A stretch of DNA of 64,000 nt from Agrocybe praecox (GCA_964017145.1 OZ024844.1:1116001-1180000); one strand, 5' to 3'. Positions 47,399 through 59,376 are shown, counted from the first letter of the stretch. The notes: generated from the sequence alone by a model not told the origin. Translations and numbers: made by a program.

Positions 47399-48835
47399 TA
47401 CTAGTTTTCATTGCATGTAATGTGATAGCTTGGTCTTTTTGATATCTTTCTTCTTAATTTACTGGTATATCATATTCTGGTTCATTAAAAAACAACAAGA
47501 TAAAAAAGTAATCCACCAAAATGGTATCTGAATTTATTGCAGGACATATTAGCGTACATAGTTATAGTTCCGCCCGGTTTCATGGCCGATTTTGACTGAT
47601 GCCGAACGGCTTCCATTCGGTTGTATGGTTGAGTTTGATTAATGCCGAACGGAAAGCCCCCATCCAGTTCTATGGCCGAGTTTGACGAATGCCGAACAGA
47701 ACTCCATCCGGCTCTGTCATTTTAGTTTGTAGAAAAGATTATCCGATTATCTAGAGTTTTTCATTTGTATGTGTACACGTATAAGGACACCTCAATAGTA
47801 TTATTTTCCTTTTTGCCCATCATTTTCACGGTTAAACAAACATGCTCAGTGCTCAGGTTGCACAAGTTCGGAGGTGCCCATTTCAATGTTTATTATATAA
47901 CATAAAGCGTTGGGAGTCCAGGCACCGCCCGCAGGGCCATTCGCAGGTTATACTTAACCGTAAACTAGTACACAACATTTTGAAACTCCGACTATCCATT
48001 TTTGGACATATTTCCGGACACATCTTGATCAAACACTCGGTTTCTCTGTATTTACGCGCTTACTCTCTAATTATCTATGGAAAATCCCTTAAACAATGGA
48101 GTAACAGTGAAAATGATGTTTCAACGAGATTCATTAAATTAGCTGGTCAACTAGTGACCCAAAAGTGTGCACCACGCAGAGTAGTGCTCAAGGATGTCAA
48201 ATCGGGATATACATAAGTCATAATATTCAATTCCTGTTAGATTTTACGTATTTTCGCAGTTTTCCTCCTTATTTCACCATTGAATACCTTCCTGGTGAGC
48301 TGATGGGCTAGCTACAGCCATGTATACATGTATCCATATCCTAATTTTTTGGAAAGTCTAAATTGGTGTATGTAGCGCACAACTTTCAACGACGGTTCTC
48401 TTCTGCTATATTCTCTAGCAGTTCCTGAGCCAGCGTCTCAGGTTCAACATACTTCTGTCCAGGAGTTGTAGCCAATACGTCGTCTAGATAGTTTGGTGCA
48501 ATGCTAGTGCCATCCTCTTCAAAAACATTCGAATCATAAAGACTCGTGCGGCAGTGCCACGGACCACTGCACCGCGTGATAAGTAGTCGCCTTGCTTCTT
48601 ACATAACTAGGACATGTAAGCTCCGGCAGATAGTTCCAGTGGCGTATATGAAGAGTCTTCAATCACAGAAGACGGTAGCTTTATCTGCGATGATTTTTTT
48701 CAACACGCTCGCAATACTAAGGTAGGTAGCTCGAGCTCGGTTCTGTGGTGCACTTGGAGTCGGGGTTTCAAATGTATGCCGTCGCCTGCCAAAACGACTA
48801 ATCTACTGTTGCACAAACACCTACACAAGGCTGCT
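47399..48835. other. Gap with a short tandem repeat
   Basis: Apart from the repeat at 47575-47710 nothing is recognised. An ORF at 47842-48216 has no motifs and was not accepted. Confidence 0.35.
47575..47710 (+). repeat. ~45-bp degenerate tandem repeat, three units
   Basis: Each unit contains ATGGCCGAGTTTGA then AATGCCGAACGGA then CCATCCGGTTC with substitutions; units start at ~47581, 47624 and 47671. Confidence 0.7.
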
Positions 48836-49262
48836 TGATTTTCGGCCTTCAGGAATCAAAGTGGCTGTCAAATTGTTACGTGCCATTTTTGCCCCGAACG
48901 CCAACGAGAAGTTTCGAGCTTGACAATGTCAGTCAAAGGTAAATTTGGAACTAGTAACAGAGACTCACGGCCTCATCCGTTCTGTGGACATATAAAAACC
49001 GTAGACCATCACCGTCTCTTTTTTCCGATGTTTAACTCATAGATGCATAACGGATGACTTCCCAACTGACACCTTACCTCTTGGATCCGTCTCTCTTGAA
49101 CTACACGATTGCTGTCATTGGTGATGCTTTAAGACAAAGCGACCCTAGTCTCGAGGCACAGATAAAGAACAGAGCTATATACGCTTTGAAATTCTTCTTG
49201 GAGACACTCGACGATTTAGTGGATGAAGAAAAGGTTCAACTAGGCATTTTTCGTACATACTA
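48836..49262 (+). repeat. Duplicated promoter plus first exon, copy A
   Basis: From TTGATTTTCGGCCTTCA (48836) through the start codon and the whole first exon this matches 51263-51707 with few substitutions. The two copies diverge abruptly about 30 bp into the first intron. Confidence 0.8.
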
Positions 49263-49669
49263 TACGGCTCTATCTGGTTCGTCATCATCTTCTGTGTTCC
49301 CTCAAGGCATCATTGGGTCCTTTCTACCGCCAATTTCCAGTATCTTTTTTTAAACAAGCCATATGTGACGCTTTGCTAAAACTCCCAGAGTCCAGCAGTG
49401 AAGATAAAGCACGACAATCCATTGTCGAAGAGCACAGGCTAAAAACCCACGAAAAAATGTTGGGTAAAATTGAATTGATGATGCAACCAAATGTCGGTCG
49501 GGCCTCAACTCCTCCAGCGTAGACAAGTATGAATAATTGGGATGAAGGGAACAGTACACTTCAACAGAACCCGCCAAATGTACGAACATCTTCTGGGAAC
49601 CCTTCTTTCTCTAAAAGCGTGAACCCTGATATGGATTGTGGCCCAAGGAAGAAAGCTCGAGAGTGATAT
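49054..49669 (+). pseudogene. Chimera: duplicated 5' exon joined to a FunK1-like kinase tail
   Basis: The first exon (49054-~49274, MTSQLTPYLLDPSLLN...) duplicates exon 1 of the 51487 gene. The following DNA does not continue with that gene's F-box/LRR exon but reads FKQAICDALLKLPESSSEDK and HEKMLGKIELM (49350-49500). That matches the C-terminal tail seen in the FunK1 fragment at 49937-50476 (FKSALCAALDELPE). An in-frame TAG at 49520-49522 is followed by a further open stretch ending PRKKARE. It is either a non-functional fusion or a new chimeric gene. The fusion point lies within the first intron (~49290). Confidence 0.55.
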
Positions 49670-49936
49670 GATTTTTTCTGTTACCTTATTCTAGATTTCA
49701 ATGTTCCATACTTCAAGTATGCAGACATAAATCAAGTTATAAAATAGTCGCCAATTTAAATACATACATCCTACGCACACCGCAAAAATTTATACCCCCT
49801 ATTCAATGATTATTACGGATGCATCCAATATCAAAAAAGGACAATAAAAGAAGCAATTAAGATTCAATAGGAGAGAGAAAAACAGCAGCGCCCAGGTGAG
49901 ATAGTATTGCGTATATTATATTTACTAGACCCGTCG

Positions 49937-50894
49937 TCAGGCCGTCAGGTATTCCATCCTCTGCATGATATACTGACGTTGTTCTTGCCTGTCTGCTTCA
50001 ACAGCAAGCTCCCGTTCGCTGCTGACCGTCTCCGGTAGCTCGTCTAAGGCTGCACACAGTGCACTCTTGAATGTACCCAATGGATAGGTATAGTGAATCG
50101 TTCCCGCGGAACGGTGTTTAGGTTTAAAGGCGACGACAAGGTATTTCCACCAAGTCATGATAAGGGGTTTGAGAGGCTCGAAATATTCATTGAAAGCCGG
50201 TAAGATATGCGTCTCCATAAGTTCAGGCCTCGAAAACAAAACATCCTTGGTAGCAGATATTTCGTTCCTATGACCGTCAAAAAGAAGATGGATGAGACGA
50301 GTCACATTTTGATGTCGCTCTTCGTCCGGGATCAAAAGTTGAATGCTTTCCTGTCGTTCGCCACCTGGCCCCGCGTGTGTAAGGCAAATGTAAACAAGAT
50401 CCCACAACACTGATTCCATGTCGTGAATAGCCGTGTGTGGTTTAGTATTGCCGGAATCAAGTAAAGCGTGGCTCATAAATCCGGGTACACCCTGGTGACA
50501 AAGAGAGAAAAGAAAGAAGGAATGTCAGCACACTAAAAGGTAGGGCAATGATAGTAAGCTTACAATTCGAAAGGTACCTAGCCTTACACAGCCTTCAAAT
50601 TCTGCGCTTTGGCTATTGAGGTTCCGCGAATAGCATTGCAAGCATCACGGAAAGGAATAGTGTTCGAGCTTGGACCATCAGGCTGAGGCTCCGCGGAAAA
50701 CCCTTTCCAACACGAATGTGAGGCTCCTTCGAGTTCCCCATAATAGCCAGCGTCACGAAGTTCTTCCAGAATGGAAGTATAGTCAAGCGTATTCTCAGGT
50801 GAGAGAAAAGCTTTCATGAACGTGTCTATAGAGCAGACGCGTGTTACACTTTCCAAGTCTTTGATACAGAGATCTGCCAGAGTAGTAGCATCCA
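49937..50894 (-). pseudogene. FunK1-type fungal kinase with its catalytic core deleted
   Basis: An N-terminal exon (50894-50584, MDATTLADLCIKDLESVTR...) is followed, after a probable intron ending CACCAG at ~50492, by a C-lobe exon. This begins GVPGFMSHALLDSG, then HTAIHDMESVLWDLVYIC, and runs to the stop at 49937. FunK1 kinases normally have a catalytic loop and activation segment between such N-terminal and HDLESxxW regions. Here the nucleotide-binding lobe and catalytic loop are absent, and the first exon meets a stop (NLKAV then TAA). I infer an internal deletion that leaves a non-catalytic remnant. Confidence 0.6.
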
Positions 50895-51262
50895 TTGAGG
50901 TTACAAACAAGGAGGAGCGAGTCCGAGTTAGTTGGAGTCAGCGTCAGTCGTAACCGGTCTGGTTAACCAGTATCGACTTGTTCATTTTTGACTCTGAGAT
51001 TCAAATCGCAATGCGGCGAGACTATCACAGGGTCCCTATTCCACTTCGTGTCTGACATTTACCCCAAGGGTCTGGGTTACTGCACCGTCTGAGGTCGCTC
51101 CACGGCTCCCAACGGTGGGCGGGGCTCTGTACTGGTGTTCGCGCATCGTTTGGGACGTTTGGTGAGGCGGGGGTTAGGTCTTAGATAAGCTGAATAGATA
51201 GTGTGTCGGATGATCTGATAAAAATAAGATAATCTTTCATATTTCCTTTTGCTGGTGTGCTT

Positions 51263-51707
51263 GATTTTCGGCCTTCAAGAATTAAAGTAGCTGTCAAATT
51301 AGTTACGTGCCATTTTTGCCCTATTGAACGTCAACGAGAAATCTCGAGTTTTACAATGTCAGTCAAAGGTTAATTTAGAACAACTAGTAACAGAGACTCA
51401 CGGCCTCGGCCGTTCTGTGGACATATAAAAACCATGGACCATCACCGTCTCTTTTTTTCCGAATTCCGATGTTTAACTCATAACGGATGACTTCCCAACT
51501 GACACCTTACCTCTTGGATCCGTCTCTCTTGAACTACACGATTGCTGTCGTTGGTGATGCTTTAAGACAAAGCGATCCTAGCCTCGAGACACAGACAAAG
51601 AACAGAGCTATATACGCTTTGAAATTCTTCTTGGAGACACTCGACGATTCAGTAGATGAAGAAAAGGATCAACTAGGTATTTTTCGTACATATTATACAG
51701 CTCTCTC
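51263..51707 (+). repeat. Duplicated promoter plus first exon, copy B
   Basis: Counterpart of 48836-49262. This copy keeps the rest of the gene downstream and so is probably the parental copy. Confidence 0.8.
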
Positions 51708-53170
51708 TGGTTCGTCACGATCTTCTGTATTCTCCGTCCATTAAAGAAGAACTAAATTTGCTGTGATTCGTAGACCCCAGCCTTGCAAAGATCGTACTGC
51801 AAGATCTATCGAATGTGAACACAGATAGGACCACGAGCAATCAGCAAAGAGTCAAGCTCAACTTCTTTGAACTCTCGCCCGTTCAAAAGGTTCTTTCTCT
51901 CCAAGATACCCTAGAACTCATTTTCTCCCATCTTCCCCTCCTCACGAAGGCCGATAAGGAAACAATTCGCAATGCCAGCCTAACATCACATGCATTTCAC
52001 AACGTCACTCAACTTCGTCTATGGAGACGTCCTAGAGACCTTGACACCGTTGAACAACAGGTTCGGTTTGCTTTCGGTGCCGCTATTTCAGGTGCCGTTA
52101 GTGAGAGTCTCGGAAGACACGTCAAAGGCCTCCGTATTCGTATCGCAAAACAGGCTTGGAATATGCGCATCGTTCGGAAGATTGCATCCTTTACCCCAAA
52201 TTTGGAAAATTTGACCCTTCATTGGGGAGATAGCGACGATGGTCCCGAAGAGGTCACAAATGCATCTATAGAAGCGCTTCATGGAGTCCTCTCTTCCTTA
52301 CCTTTGCTAAAGCACCTCCATTTAGCGAAGTTCTCTTATACTCCAGAGATTCAAGGTGAACTAGCTATACCAATCGGAGGCGAAGCACCTTTCGCCAGTC
52401 TAGAATCCATTCAACTATACGATTTTCATTGGTATTGGAAACCCATTTTTGCTGGCCTTGGAGTAACGTTAAAGAGCTTGGACATCGGTTTTGGGACCAT
52501 GATAGATGCGGAAGAGATTGTCAAACTCTCTGCCAAACTGCCATCATTAATCACTCTTAACCTAGGCTTGACGCTTACTTTAACCCAAGCTCGTGCCATT
52601 ATCGAAACCATTCCAAAATTGGAGCACGTTAACCTCGATTCCTTCTCAGAACCCGAAGATGCATATGTGGCAGGAATTATACCTCTCTTAGTCACTCTCG
52701 GAAACTTGAAGACAATTTCCCTTAGTGCACCGATTGCGGCAATGCAACTTGGAGCCCTTGCGGTGTCCTCTTGTCCCCTGGAGTCTATTCATTTGAAATT
52801 GGAAGACAGTCAAGGTGTTGACCTCAAATCGGAAATAATAAAACTTCTCAAGTCGAAGAAGAAGACACTTAAAGAGATATACATACTCTTTTCGGGTCAA
52901 TCCAATGTCGTGCCATCGGACGATATCGTTGATGCGCTCGCATCGATTCCTCAAATCGAAAGGATAGGGATTGACTTCGATCCTATTCACAGCCTGAGCA
53001 GCACATCAGTAAACTCATTATTGAACAATTGTCCCCACCTCGTGCTCACGGAAAGCTTGGAGGTTTTGGTTGCAGGCAATGCTTTGTATGAAGCCGAGTA
53101 CAAAGCAAAGTTCGAAAAGATGCGAGACGAGAAAGAGAACGAATTGAAAGAAGATGTCCTAGGGAATTAA
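51487..53170 (+). CDS. F-box/LRR-type protein with a novel N-terminal exon
   Basis: Exon 1 (51487-~51707) encodes an ~75-residue domain (LLNYTIAVVGDALRQSD, NRAIYALKFFLETLDD) that I cannot name. A 64-bp intron (GTTCGT...TTCGTAG, branch CTAAAT) joins in frame to DPSLAKIVLQDLSNVN. The main exon follows with an F-box-like VLSLQDTLELIFSHLPLL and SLTSHAFHNVTQLRLWRRP, then ~12 leucine-rich segments (LENLTLHWGD, LKHLHLAKF, LITLNLGLTL, LKTISLSAPI). The C-terminal end is charged (EKMRDEKENELKED) and the stop is at 53170. It probably selects substrates for SCF ubiquitin ligase. The same first exon is duplicated at 49054. Confidence 0.7.
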
Positions 53171-53490
53171 ATTTCGCAATAGTTTTTTATTTGTTCCTTG
53201 ATACCTTTCGTTTACGAGTGCCAGCATGTATCAGAGACTGGTATAGGGAGAGTAATGTGTACTGGGTGCATATGTTGATGGGTCTTCTCAAGGATTAATC
53301 GTCGCTTTAAATTTGACTTGCCGAAGCTGAGCTAGCAATGTGCCAAACAACGCGTCAATAATAGGTTGCTCATTTCTAACCTTCACCGTTCACGGTTACC
53401 ATCGGCTCTCTCTCATTCGACTTCATTTGCTAAATACCATTAGTCTCCTTTTACTCTTTCGCTCGTACAAAACAATTCTGCAACAAAATC
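53171..53490. promoter_or_regulatory. Boundary region upstream of HAT1
   Basis: 320 bp between the last accessory gene and the conserved block. No gene is seen. It must hold the HAT1 promoter; no convincing TATA box. Confidence 0.3.
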
Positions 53491-55352
53491 ATGACTGATT
53501 GGACTTCGGACGCGAATGAAGCTTTTACTCTTTCATTGGGTGAGTGGATGTCATTCAGGCTGAAGGTGGCATTTAATGCGACGTTTGCCCTTCCCAACCT
53601 ATAGTACGATCCACCAAAGACAAAGAGGCACTCGCAGAAGATGAAACTTACGAGAATTTTCACCCCACATTCACCTATCCGGTACGTCGACTTCGCGGCG
53701 TCCAGTTGCCACTTCGCTCAAAATCCTTGCTTGTCTTTGCAGATATACGGAGAAGAGGAAAAGATTTATGGTTATAAGGATCTAGTAATAGATGTGAGTG
53801 CTGTGCACATGACTTCGATGCAGCTCAACCTCGCCTCCAGCTCCGGTTTGCATCTGGTTCATTGGAACAATATCTCTCGGTGAACTACTCCGAGAAGCTA
53901 CCATCGACTTCTACTGTGGATGACGTGGAGGGTATATTGTCTAGCTTTGTTCCTTCAGGTCGGTTTCATCGTGAATGCACTATTTTTATTCCAAACCTGG
54001 GTTTATGAATGGCTTCAACATTCAGGTTATAATACAGACGAAGGATCATTCCTCAAACGAGTAGAAGAAGACGCAGAGACATTCCGGGCCCCCGGACAAC
54101 TGATATACTCCTACACAAGACCCTCACCAAAATCATCATCTAAAGGCAAACGCAAACGAGATGGTAACAACCAAGCTCTGGATCCATCATCCAATGATGT
54201 CGTCGAATATGAGGTTTATCATGTGCGTCCATTGGGAAGGTTTTCTTCTGGGCTTAAACTCACTCATTGTATTTAGGCTACGTGGGACACTCCGGGATTC
54301 CGAGAATACCACCGGAGGATGCAGCTTTTTATACTGCTTTACATTGAAGCTGGGTCTTATATCAACGAAGATGAGGACACATGGGAGTTTGCCTTGCTGT
54401 GAGTGTAACCTTATTTTTAGATATTTTTTTTCATTGGCTCACTATAGCCACCAGGTTTGAAAAGCGCAAACGAAACGATTCTTCGCATACCACAACTTAT
54501 CACTTCATTGGATATTCATCCCTTTACCCATTCTACTATTATCCCGAGAAAGTTAGACTTAGGCTAAGGTATGTACTGCCATTCATGGGCTTTCCTTTGA
54601 ATCTTATGAATTGTTTAGTCAATTTGTTATTGTTACTCCGTATCAACGACACGGCCATGGTTGTAAGTCATTCAAAGTTATCTGAATACTAGTTATTAAG
54701 CCATTTTCAGCCGAGCTATACAAGGCTATATACCAGTATATCCTCAAGAATCCAGACATCGCCGAATTGACCGTTGAGGATCCAGCAGAAGCATTCGAAG
54801 ACCTCAGAGATAAGAATGATTTGGAAATGCTGTTATCAAATGACCAATTTATGGAAGAAGCATTTGGTGAGAAGGCAGCTATTGGTAGAGTCGGCGGTAT
54901 TGGCCGTGCCAGAAAGAGCGGCAGAGGTGGGGAACAAATACTAGGGAAAGGCAAACTAACACCGCCTGCCGACAAAGTATGGGTGGAGAAATGGAGAAAA
55001 GATTTGAAAATTGCTGGGGTAAGAAGATTATCCCTTTAACCTTGGAAATCATTTCTGACCTGGGAAACAGAGACAATTCCAGAGACTTGTCGAAATGCTC
55101 ATCCTGTTGCATTTGGACCGTTCAGACCCAGTCGCAGTGAAGGCTTACCGAATTCAAGTCAAAGAACGTCTGTTCAGATTCAATTTCGTGCGTGCTCGGA
55201 TAGTTTATGATCATTTCGGGTTCTGCGTCCTAATTTATGCTCTATAGGAAATACTCGCGCAACTAGAGAAGGAGGAACGATACGAAAAACTCGAAGAAAC
55301 ATTCCAGAACGTTCGGGAAGATTATCACAGAATTTTGGCATTCATCAATTAA
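53491..55352 (+). CDS. HAT1: Histone acetyltransferase type B catalytic subunit HAT1
   Basis: HAT1 acetylates newly made histone H4 (Lys5/Lys12) before chromatin assembly. ATG 53491 opens MTDWTSDANEAF. At least nine exons joined by 45-70 bp introns give the HAT1 N-domain (NFHPTFTYPIYGEEEKIYGY, LRFASGSLEQYLSV, KLPSTSTVDDVEG) and the DEGSFLKRVEEDAETFR and TWDTPGFREYHRRMQLF blocks. The acetyltransferase core is YHFIGYSSLYPFYYYPEKVR, with the acetyl-CoA loop QFVIVTPYQRHGHGSELYKA. Then comes ELTVEDPAEAFEDLRDKND. The C-terminal helical domain (RQFQRLVEMLILLHL, EILAQLEKEERYEKLEE) ends at TAA 55350-55352. A basic linker KGKRKRDG lies mid-protein. All conserved blocks are present and in frame, so it appears functional. 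Confidence 0.92.
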
Positions 55353-55506
55353 GGACGTTTTTGACAACGTCGAGACTCCGTGATTCAGTATTTAATTCGA
55401 TTTATTTTATTTCCATGCAGCATATATACATGCTCATGTCTGTGTTACCCGTTATAAACAAAAACAACCAAAACCCAAGATAAAAATCAAAAGTATAGGA
55501 ATGGAT

Positions 55507-56299
55507 TCATAACTCTCCGACCAACCCCACGTCGCCGCCAACATCTCCAGTATCTCCACCAACATCCCCACCGCCATCACCCAGGGGATCAGCATCATGA
55601 GGTGTCTTGTAGGAATCACTTCCATTTCCATCTCTGTCGCGTCGCCTTTTCTCCATCATGAGGAACGTTAGAACGACAATATCAATGTCGATTGAACAAG
55701 GTTGAACGCGTAAAACATGTTTCTTTTCGCCTGCAAACAACCCTTCTGTACTGAGTAAACTCATGGAAGACGCGATCTCTGTGTTAGAATCGGAGCGACT
55801 GAGCTGTACATGATTTAAATTTATTAGTCACTTTACAAAACTGCTATATGCAAAGTCCCTACCATGCATCCAACATCTTTGATCATCTTCCAACGATACT
55901 CCTCGGCGTCATCGGCGATGAAGTAGCGCGTCCTAAACGAATAAAAATGGACAAACAATCATTAACTGGATAAAAACGATCCCGAACTACTTACGTGCCA
56001 AATCGATGTCTCTTGTATAGATAATCCGGTCCTTTGATACCAGCCCCTCTACTATCGTCACTGCATTGACCGGGAGTAGGCAGCATAGGACTGCGTATGA
56101 TCGTGAGCATGTCGGACTCCCGCTCTCCCCACTCAATCTCTGCAACGACACTGTCATCCAACGCAGCACCTGGCCGTTGGATGAGTGTGACGCTTGTCCC
56201 ACGCTTGCAGTCGGCAGTATCAATCTGATAGTGAGGAACACCGTTGGCAGAAACCAGTAGCGTGTGCTCAGGGTTGTTTGGGATTAGATATAGATCCAT
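55507..56299 (-). CDS. DUF6593 domain protein
   Basis: Uncharacterised basidiomycete family. The minus-strand start ATG 56299 reads MDLYLIPNNPEHTLLVSANG, then VAEIEWGERESDMLTIIRS and DYLYKRHRFGT. Introns with donors GTAAGT (~55995) and near 55862 join RYFIADDAEEYRWKMIKDVG and the last exon (LLSTEGLFAGEKKHVLRVQP, IDIVVLTFLMMEKRRRDRDG). The YLIPNNPE, FLYRRHRF, YRWK and TFLxxEKxRRDR blocks are the marks of this family. The tail is Gly/Asp repetitive (GDGGGDVGGDTGDVGGDVG). Role unknown. It converges with HAT1, 155 bp away. Confidence 0.8.
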
Positions 56300-56734
56300 G
56301 ACGGCCAGCGGCGACGAGTATCCGAGTCCCGAGAAATCAAATTCACAGAAAGAGGAAGAAAGCGAGACAGCCCAAAGGAAAAAGGAAAAAGATCTCCTGG
56401 CCAAGGAGGATACGAGACTTGCATGAACTTTCGAACATCCTGAAATTAAGGCTGATTTGGAACTTTGGACAAGCTGAGGCCTAGGCCACAGAAAATGCAG
56501 ATCATTATGTCTCAGCTGCGCCAAAACAAAAAACTTTAGATATTCATATCGTGTCTTTGATAGGTGAAGAGAAATAAGCAAGTGGCAGTAAAGGTAACGT
56601 ATTGCATAGTAGTACCAAAGTCCAAGCAAGTTTCCGCCAGAGTCAGAGGCTCTTGCCTAATACAAGCAAATAATACTGCCCGCCTCGCTGCCTCCTCTTT
56701 TGGAGAAGTCACTCATTCGTCAAAATATAAGAAA

Positions 56735-57868
56735 ATGGCCGAAGTTGCAGCCCCTCCAACAATTCCAGTGCCATCCGGCCCAATGGACGTAGTCCCTACA
56801 AGTGCTCCTGGACTAGAAACATCGGCACCAGAACCCGTGGTAGACGAATATACATCAGAAACGCTATATATTCAGAATTTGAACGAAAAGATCAAGCCTG
56901 ATGGTATGTATTAGTTATTATCTTTCTGAATATCAACTTGACGCGATGATTTATTTTACTAGTGATGAAAGCATCGCTACGTGGTCTGTTCAAAGTGTAC
57001 GGCGAAGTCTTAGATGTTGTCGCACACAACAATCTACGGATGCGCGGACAAGCATTTGTGTCATTTACATCGAAGGACGACGCGAAGAAGGCCTTGAAAG
57101 AAGTACAGCGTTTCCCACTTTACTCTAAGCCGATGGTGTGTGCTGTTGATCTGTTTTACATGTGGTGACTAACACTTTGCTTCTATAGCAAATATCATTT
57201 GCAAAGACTCGGTCAGACGCTGTCGTGAAGAGGTTAGATCCAAACCACTTTGATGAGCACAAAAAGACAAGAGACGAGCATAAGAGTGTGTCTATGTTAT
57301 CTATGGAAGTTATGCATCTGTGCTCACGATCTATCTCAGAAAATACACGATATACCAACCCACTGAAATCAAAGTTCAGGGCCAAGCGACTTGCTGCCGA
57401 AGGTGTGTCTTTTATATTGTGTCGTGCCTTTATATGTTCATCATGATCGTTTTCTCGCAGTCGATGGTGGTGCTTCAGCTCCTGCTCCAAAACGCCCGAA
57501 CGTCCAAATGCCAGACGAATACCTTCCCCCAAACAAGATTCTCTTCCTTCAAAACTTACCGGAATCCGTCACGAAGGACCAACTCGTTGCCCTCTTTTCT
57601 CAGTTGCGTTTCTATATTCACGTTCTGTTATGTCTCGCTGATGCATTGCTTGTAGATACCCCAACTTACACGAAGTCCGTCTTATTCCAACAAAACGCGA
57701 CATCGCCTTCGTGGAGTTCCTGGACGAGGGGAGCGCTGGTGTGGCGAAGGATGCCCTGCACAACTACAAGTTGGACGGAGAAAACAAGATCAAGGTACGT
57801 GATTTTCTGCACATTTTTACTTTCTTTGCGCTGACGCGTGGCCGTAGATCACTTTTGCGAGGAAATAG
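56735..57868 (+). CDS. U1A/U2B''-type spliceosomal RRM protein
   Basis: Binds U1 and/or U2 snRNA stem-loops in the spliceosome. ATG 56735 (MAEVAAPPTIPVPSG...) is followed by RRM1: SETLYIQNLNEKIKPD (RNP2), LRGLFKVYGEVLDVV, and RGQAFVSFTSKDDAKKAL (RNP1). QISFAKTRSDAVVK, with the family's SDxxxK end, follows. A charged linker with YTNPLKSKFRAKRLAAE precedes RRM2: NKILFLQNLPESVTKDQLVA, then EVRLIPTKRDIAFVEFLDE, and ends ITFARK at TAG 57866-57868. Seven or so short introns. A single fungal gene often covers both U1A and U2B'' roles, and I cannot tell which here. It appears intact. Confidence 0.85.
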
Positions 57869-58262
57869 GCGAGCAGGTTGTACTTTTATTTATTTTCTCT
57901 CTGTTTTGTAGTATTATCCTTTTTTCGCAATATAATTGAAGGGAAACGAAATGCATAAGATTGGATTGCTCGAGCCTTTTCGTTGATTGCATGTATAGGG
58001 CCTGAGTTTGTGACGTTCCGATTCTACATCAGTTTTGAATGGTCCATTTAGCTCGAGTCTTCTTGATGATGGTTAACAGGTAACAGCTGGTACCGCCATG
58101 TTGTTATCCCCGGATCGGCAAAGGGAAGTATAAGTACCGGTGTGAGTCAAGACATGCGATTTCCCCACCTTTCGTTGCTGGCCAACGGAACTTTCACTCT
58201 TGACGCTCACTCAACTGTGTTACGAGCATCGACTAAAACGAAACTAACGGCCGGCTAGTATC
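57869..58262. promoter_or_regulatory. Intergenic region
   Basis: No gene. It carries the 3' UTR of the RRM gene and the promoter of the lipoyl-domain gene. Confidence 0.3.
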
Positions 58263-59376
58263 ATGAGTGCCTTCACCACCTTGTCAAATATAAAGAATTC
58301 TGCTGGGCAGACTCGCGGGGCGTATGGTCAAGTGAAGAGGCGTTGTGAGTGCTTTCGTACATATAAAACACTTACGTCTCTCAACGCTCTGTATGCGAGT
58401 TCAGGGCTGCATGGTTCTCTTAAGAGACAAGCCATTTTGATGCCCGCCATGTCTCCTCTTATGACTGAAGGCACTATTACTCGGTGGAAGAAGAAGGAAG
58501 GTGAAGCGTTTGCTGCGGGGGAGGTCTTGCTCCAGATAGTATGTCTTCATATTACGTCCTTACCTCCAATCGAATGAACTTTCTCATGGATGTTCCCTCT
58601 AGCAAAATGACTTATACATGATTGATGTTGAAGCACAATGTCCAGGCATCTTAGGCAAAATTCTGGTTAGTCAAATTCCTCTAATACCGGTAGACATTTC
58701 TGAGAGGTGTTCATGATTCATTTCTATTTCATATAACAGATGCCTGACGGAACTTCAAACGTCCCTGTTGAGCAAGTTATTGCGCTCGTCGCAAAAGACA
58801 TGTCCGAGCTTGCCGTGCTACAGAATCGGTCTGCTAACAGCATGCCTATTCCTCCTCCGTTCAACTCGCTGCCCTTTACGCCCAGTAGTTCAGCACCTTC
58901 CTCCGCTTCGACGTCTTCACTGCCTTCTCCTCGCCCATTCGAACAGTTCAAGCCCCTCTCTTCTCCAAGGACTCCCACCATGTCGCCACGCACACCGTCC
59001 TTGTTCGAGAAGCACACCATGGGGTATGGATATCGCAGCGCACATATCGGCGGCCCTCGGGGGAGAGTCCCTACTCCTCTTGATTCACCCCGCTTCGATG
59101 TCGAGCTTCCACCTTGTCCTTCGCCGCGCATGCCCATTCAACAATTTGCGGAGAGTCCGGTGTTACCAACGACACCCGCAACTGCCAAATGGCCTCAGTC
59201 TGCAGTTGATCATGAAAGTGGTCAGGTAATTACTTTTTATATAGTTAACGGTCATCATAACATCCCCACTTACCTTTTTTGAACAGGTAGACGGAGCCGC
59301 CGTTCGGAGAATGATAGTATCTAACCTGTCTTCACGGCAGTTGAACAAATCCAGAGAATTCGAAGAGCTCCTATGA
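58263..59376 (+). CDS. Lipoyl-domain protein lacking the lipoyl-lysine, PDX1-like paralogue
   Basis: ATG 58263 begins [19 protein letters not shown], compatible with a mitochondrial presequence (basic, few acidic residues). The lipoyl fold follows: [20 protein letters not shown], then an intron, [20 protein letters not shown], an intron, and [18 protein letters not shown]. In the true protein X gene nearby the same place reads [12 protein letters not shown]; here the modified Lys is Leu. No peripheral-subunit-binding domain is seen; instead there is a ~110-residue Ser/Pro-rich region ([12 protein letters not shown]). The last exon [20 protein letters not shown] matches the end of protein X ([20 protein letters not shown]). 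The stop is TGA 59374-59376. I infer a structural or regulatory subunit rather than an acyl carrier. Confidence 0.75.

Noticed and set aside
47842..48216. 124-codon ORF
   Set aside because: No recognisable motif and no supporting signals; likely chance.
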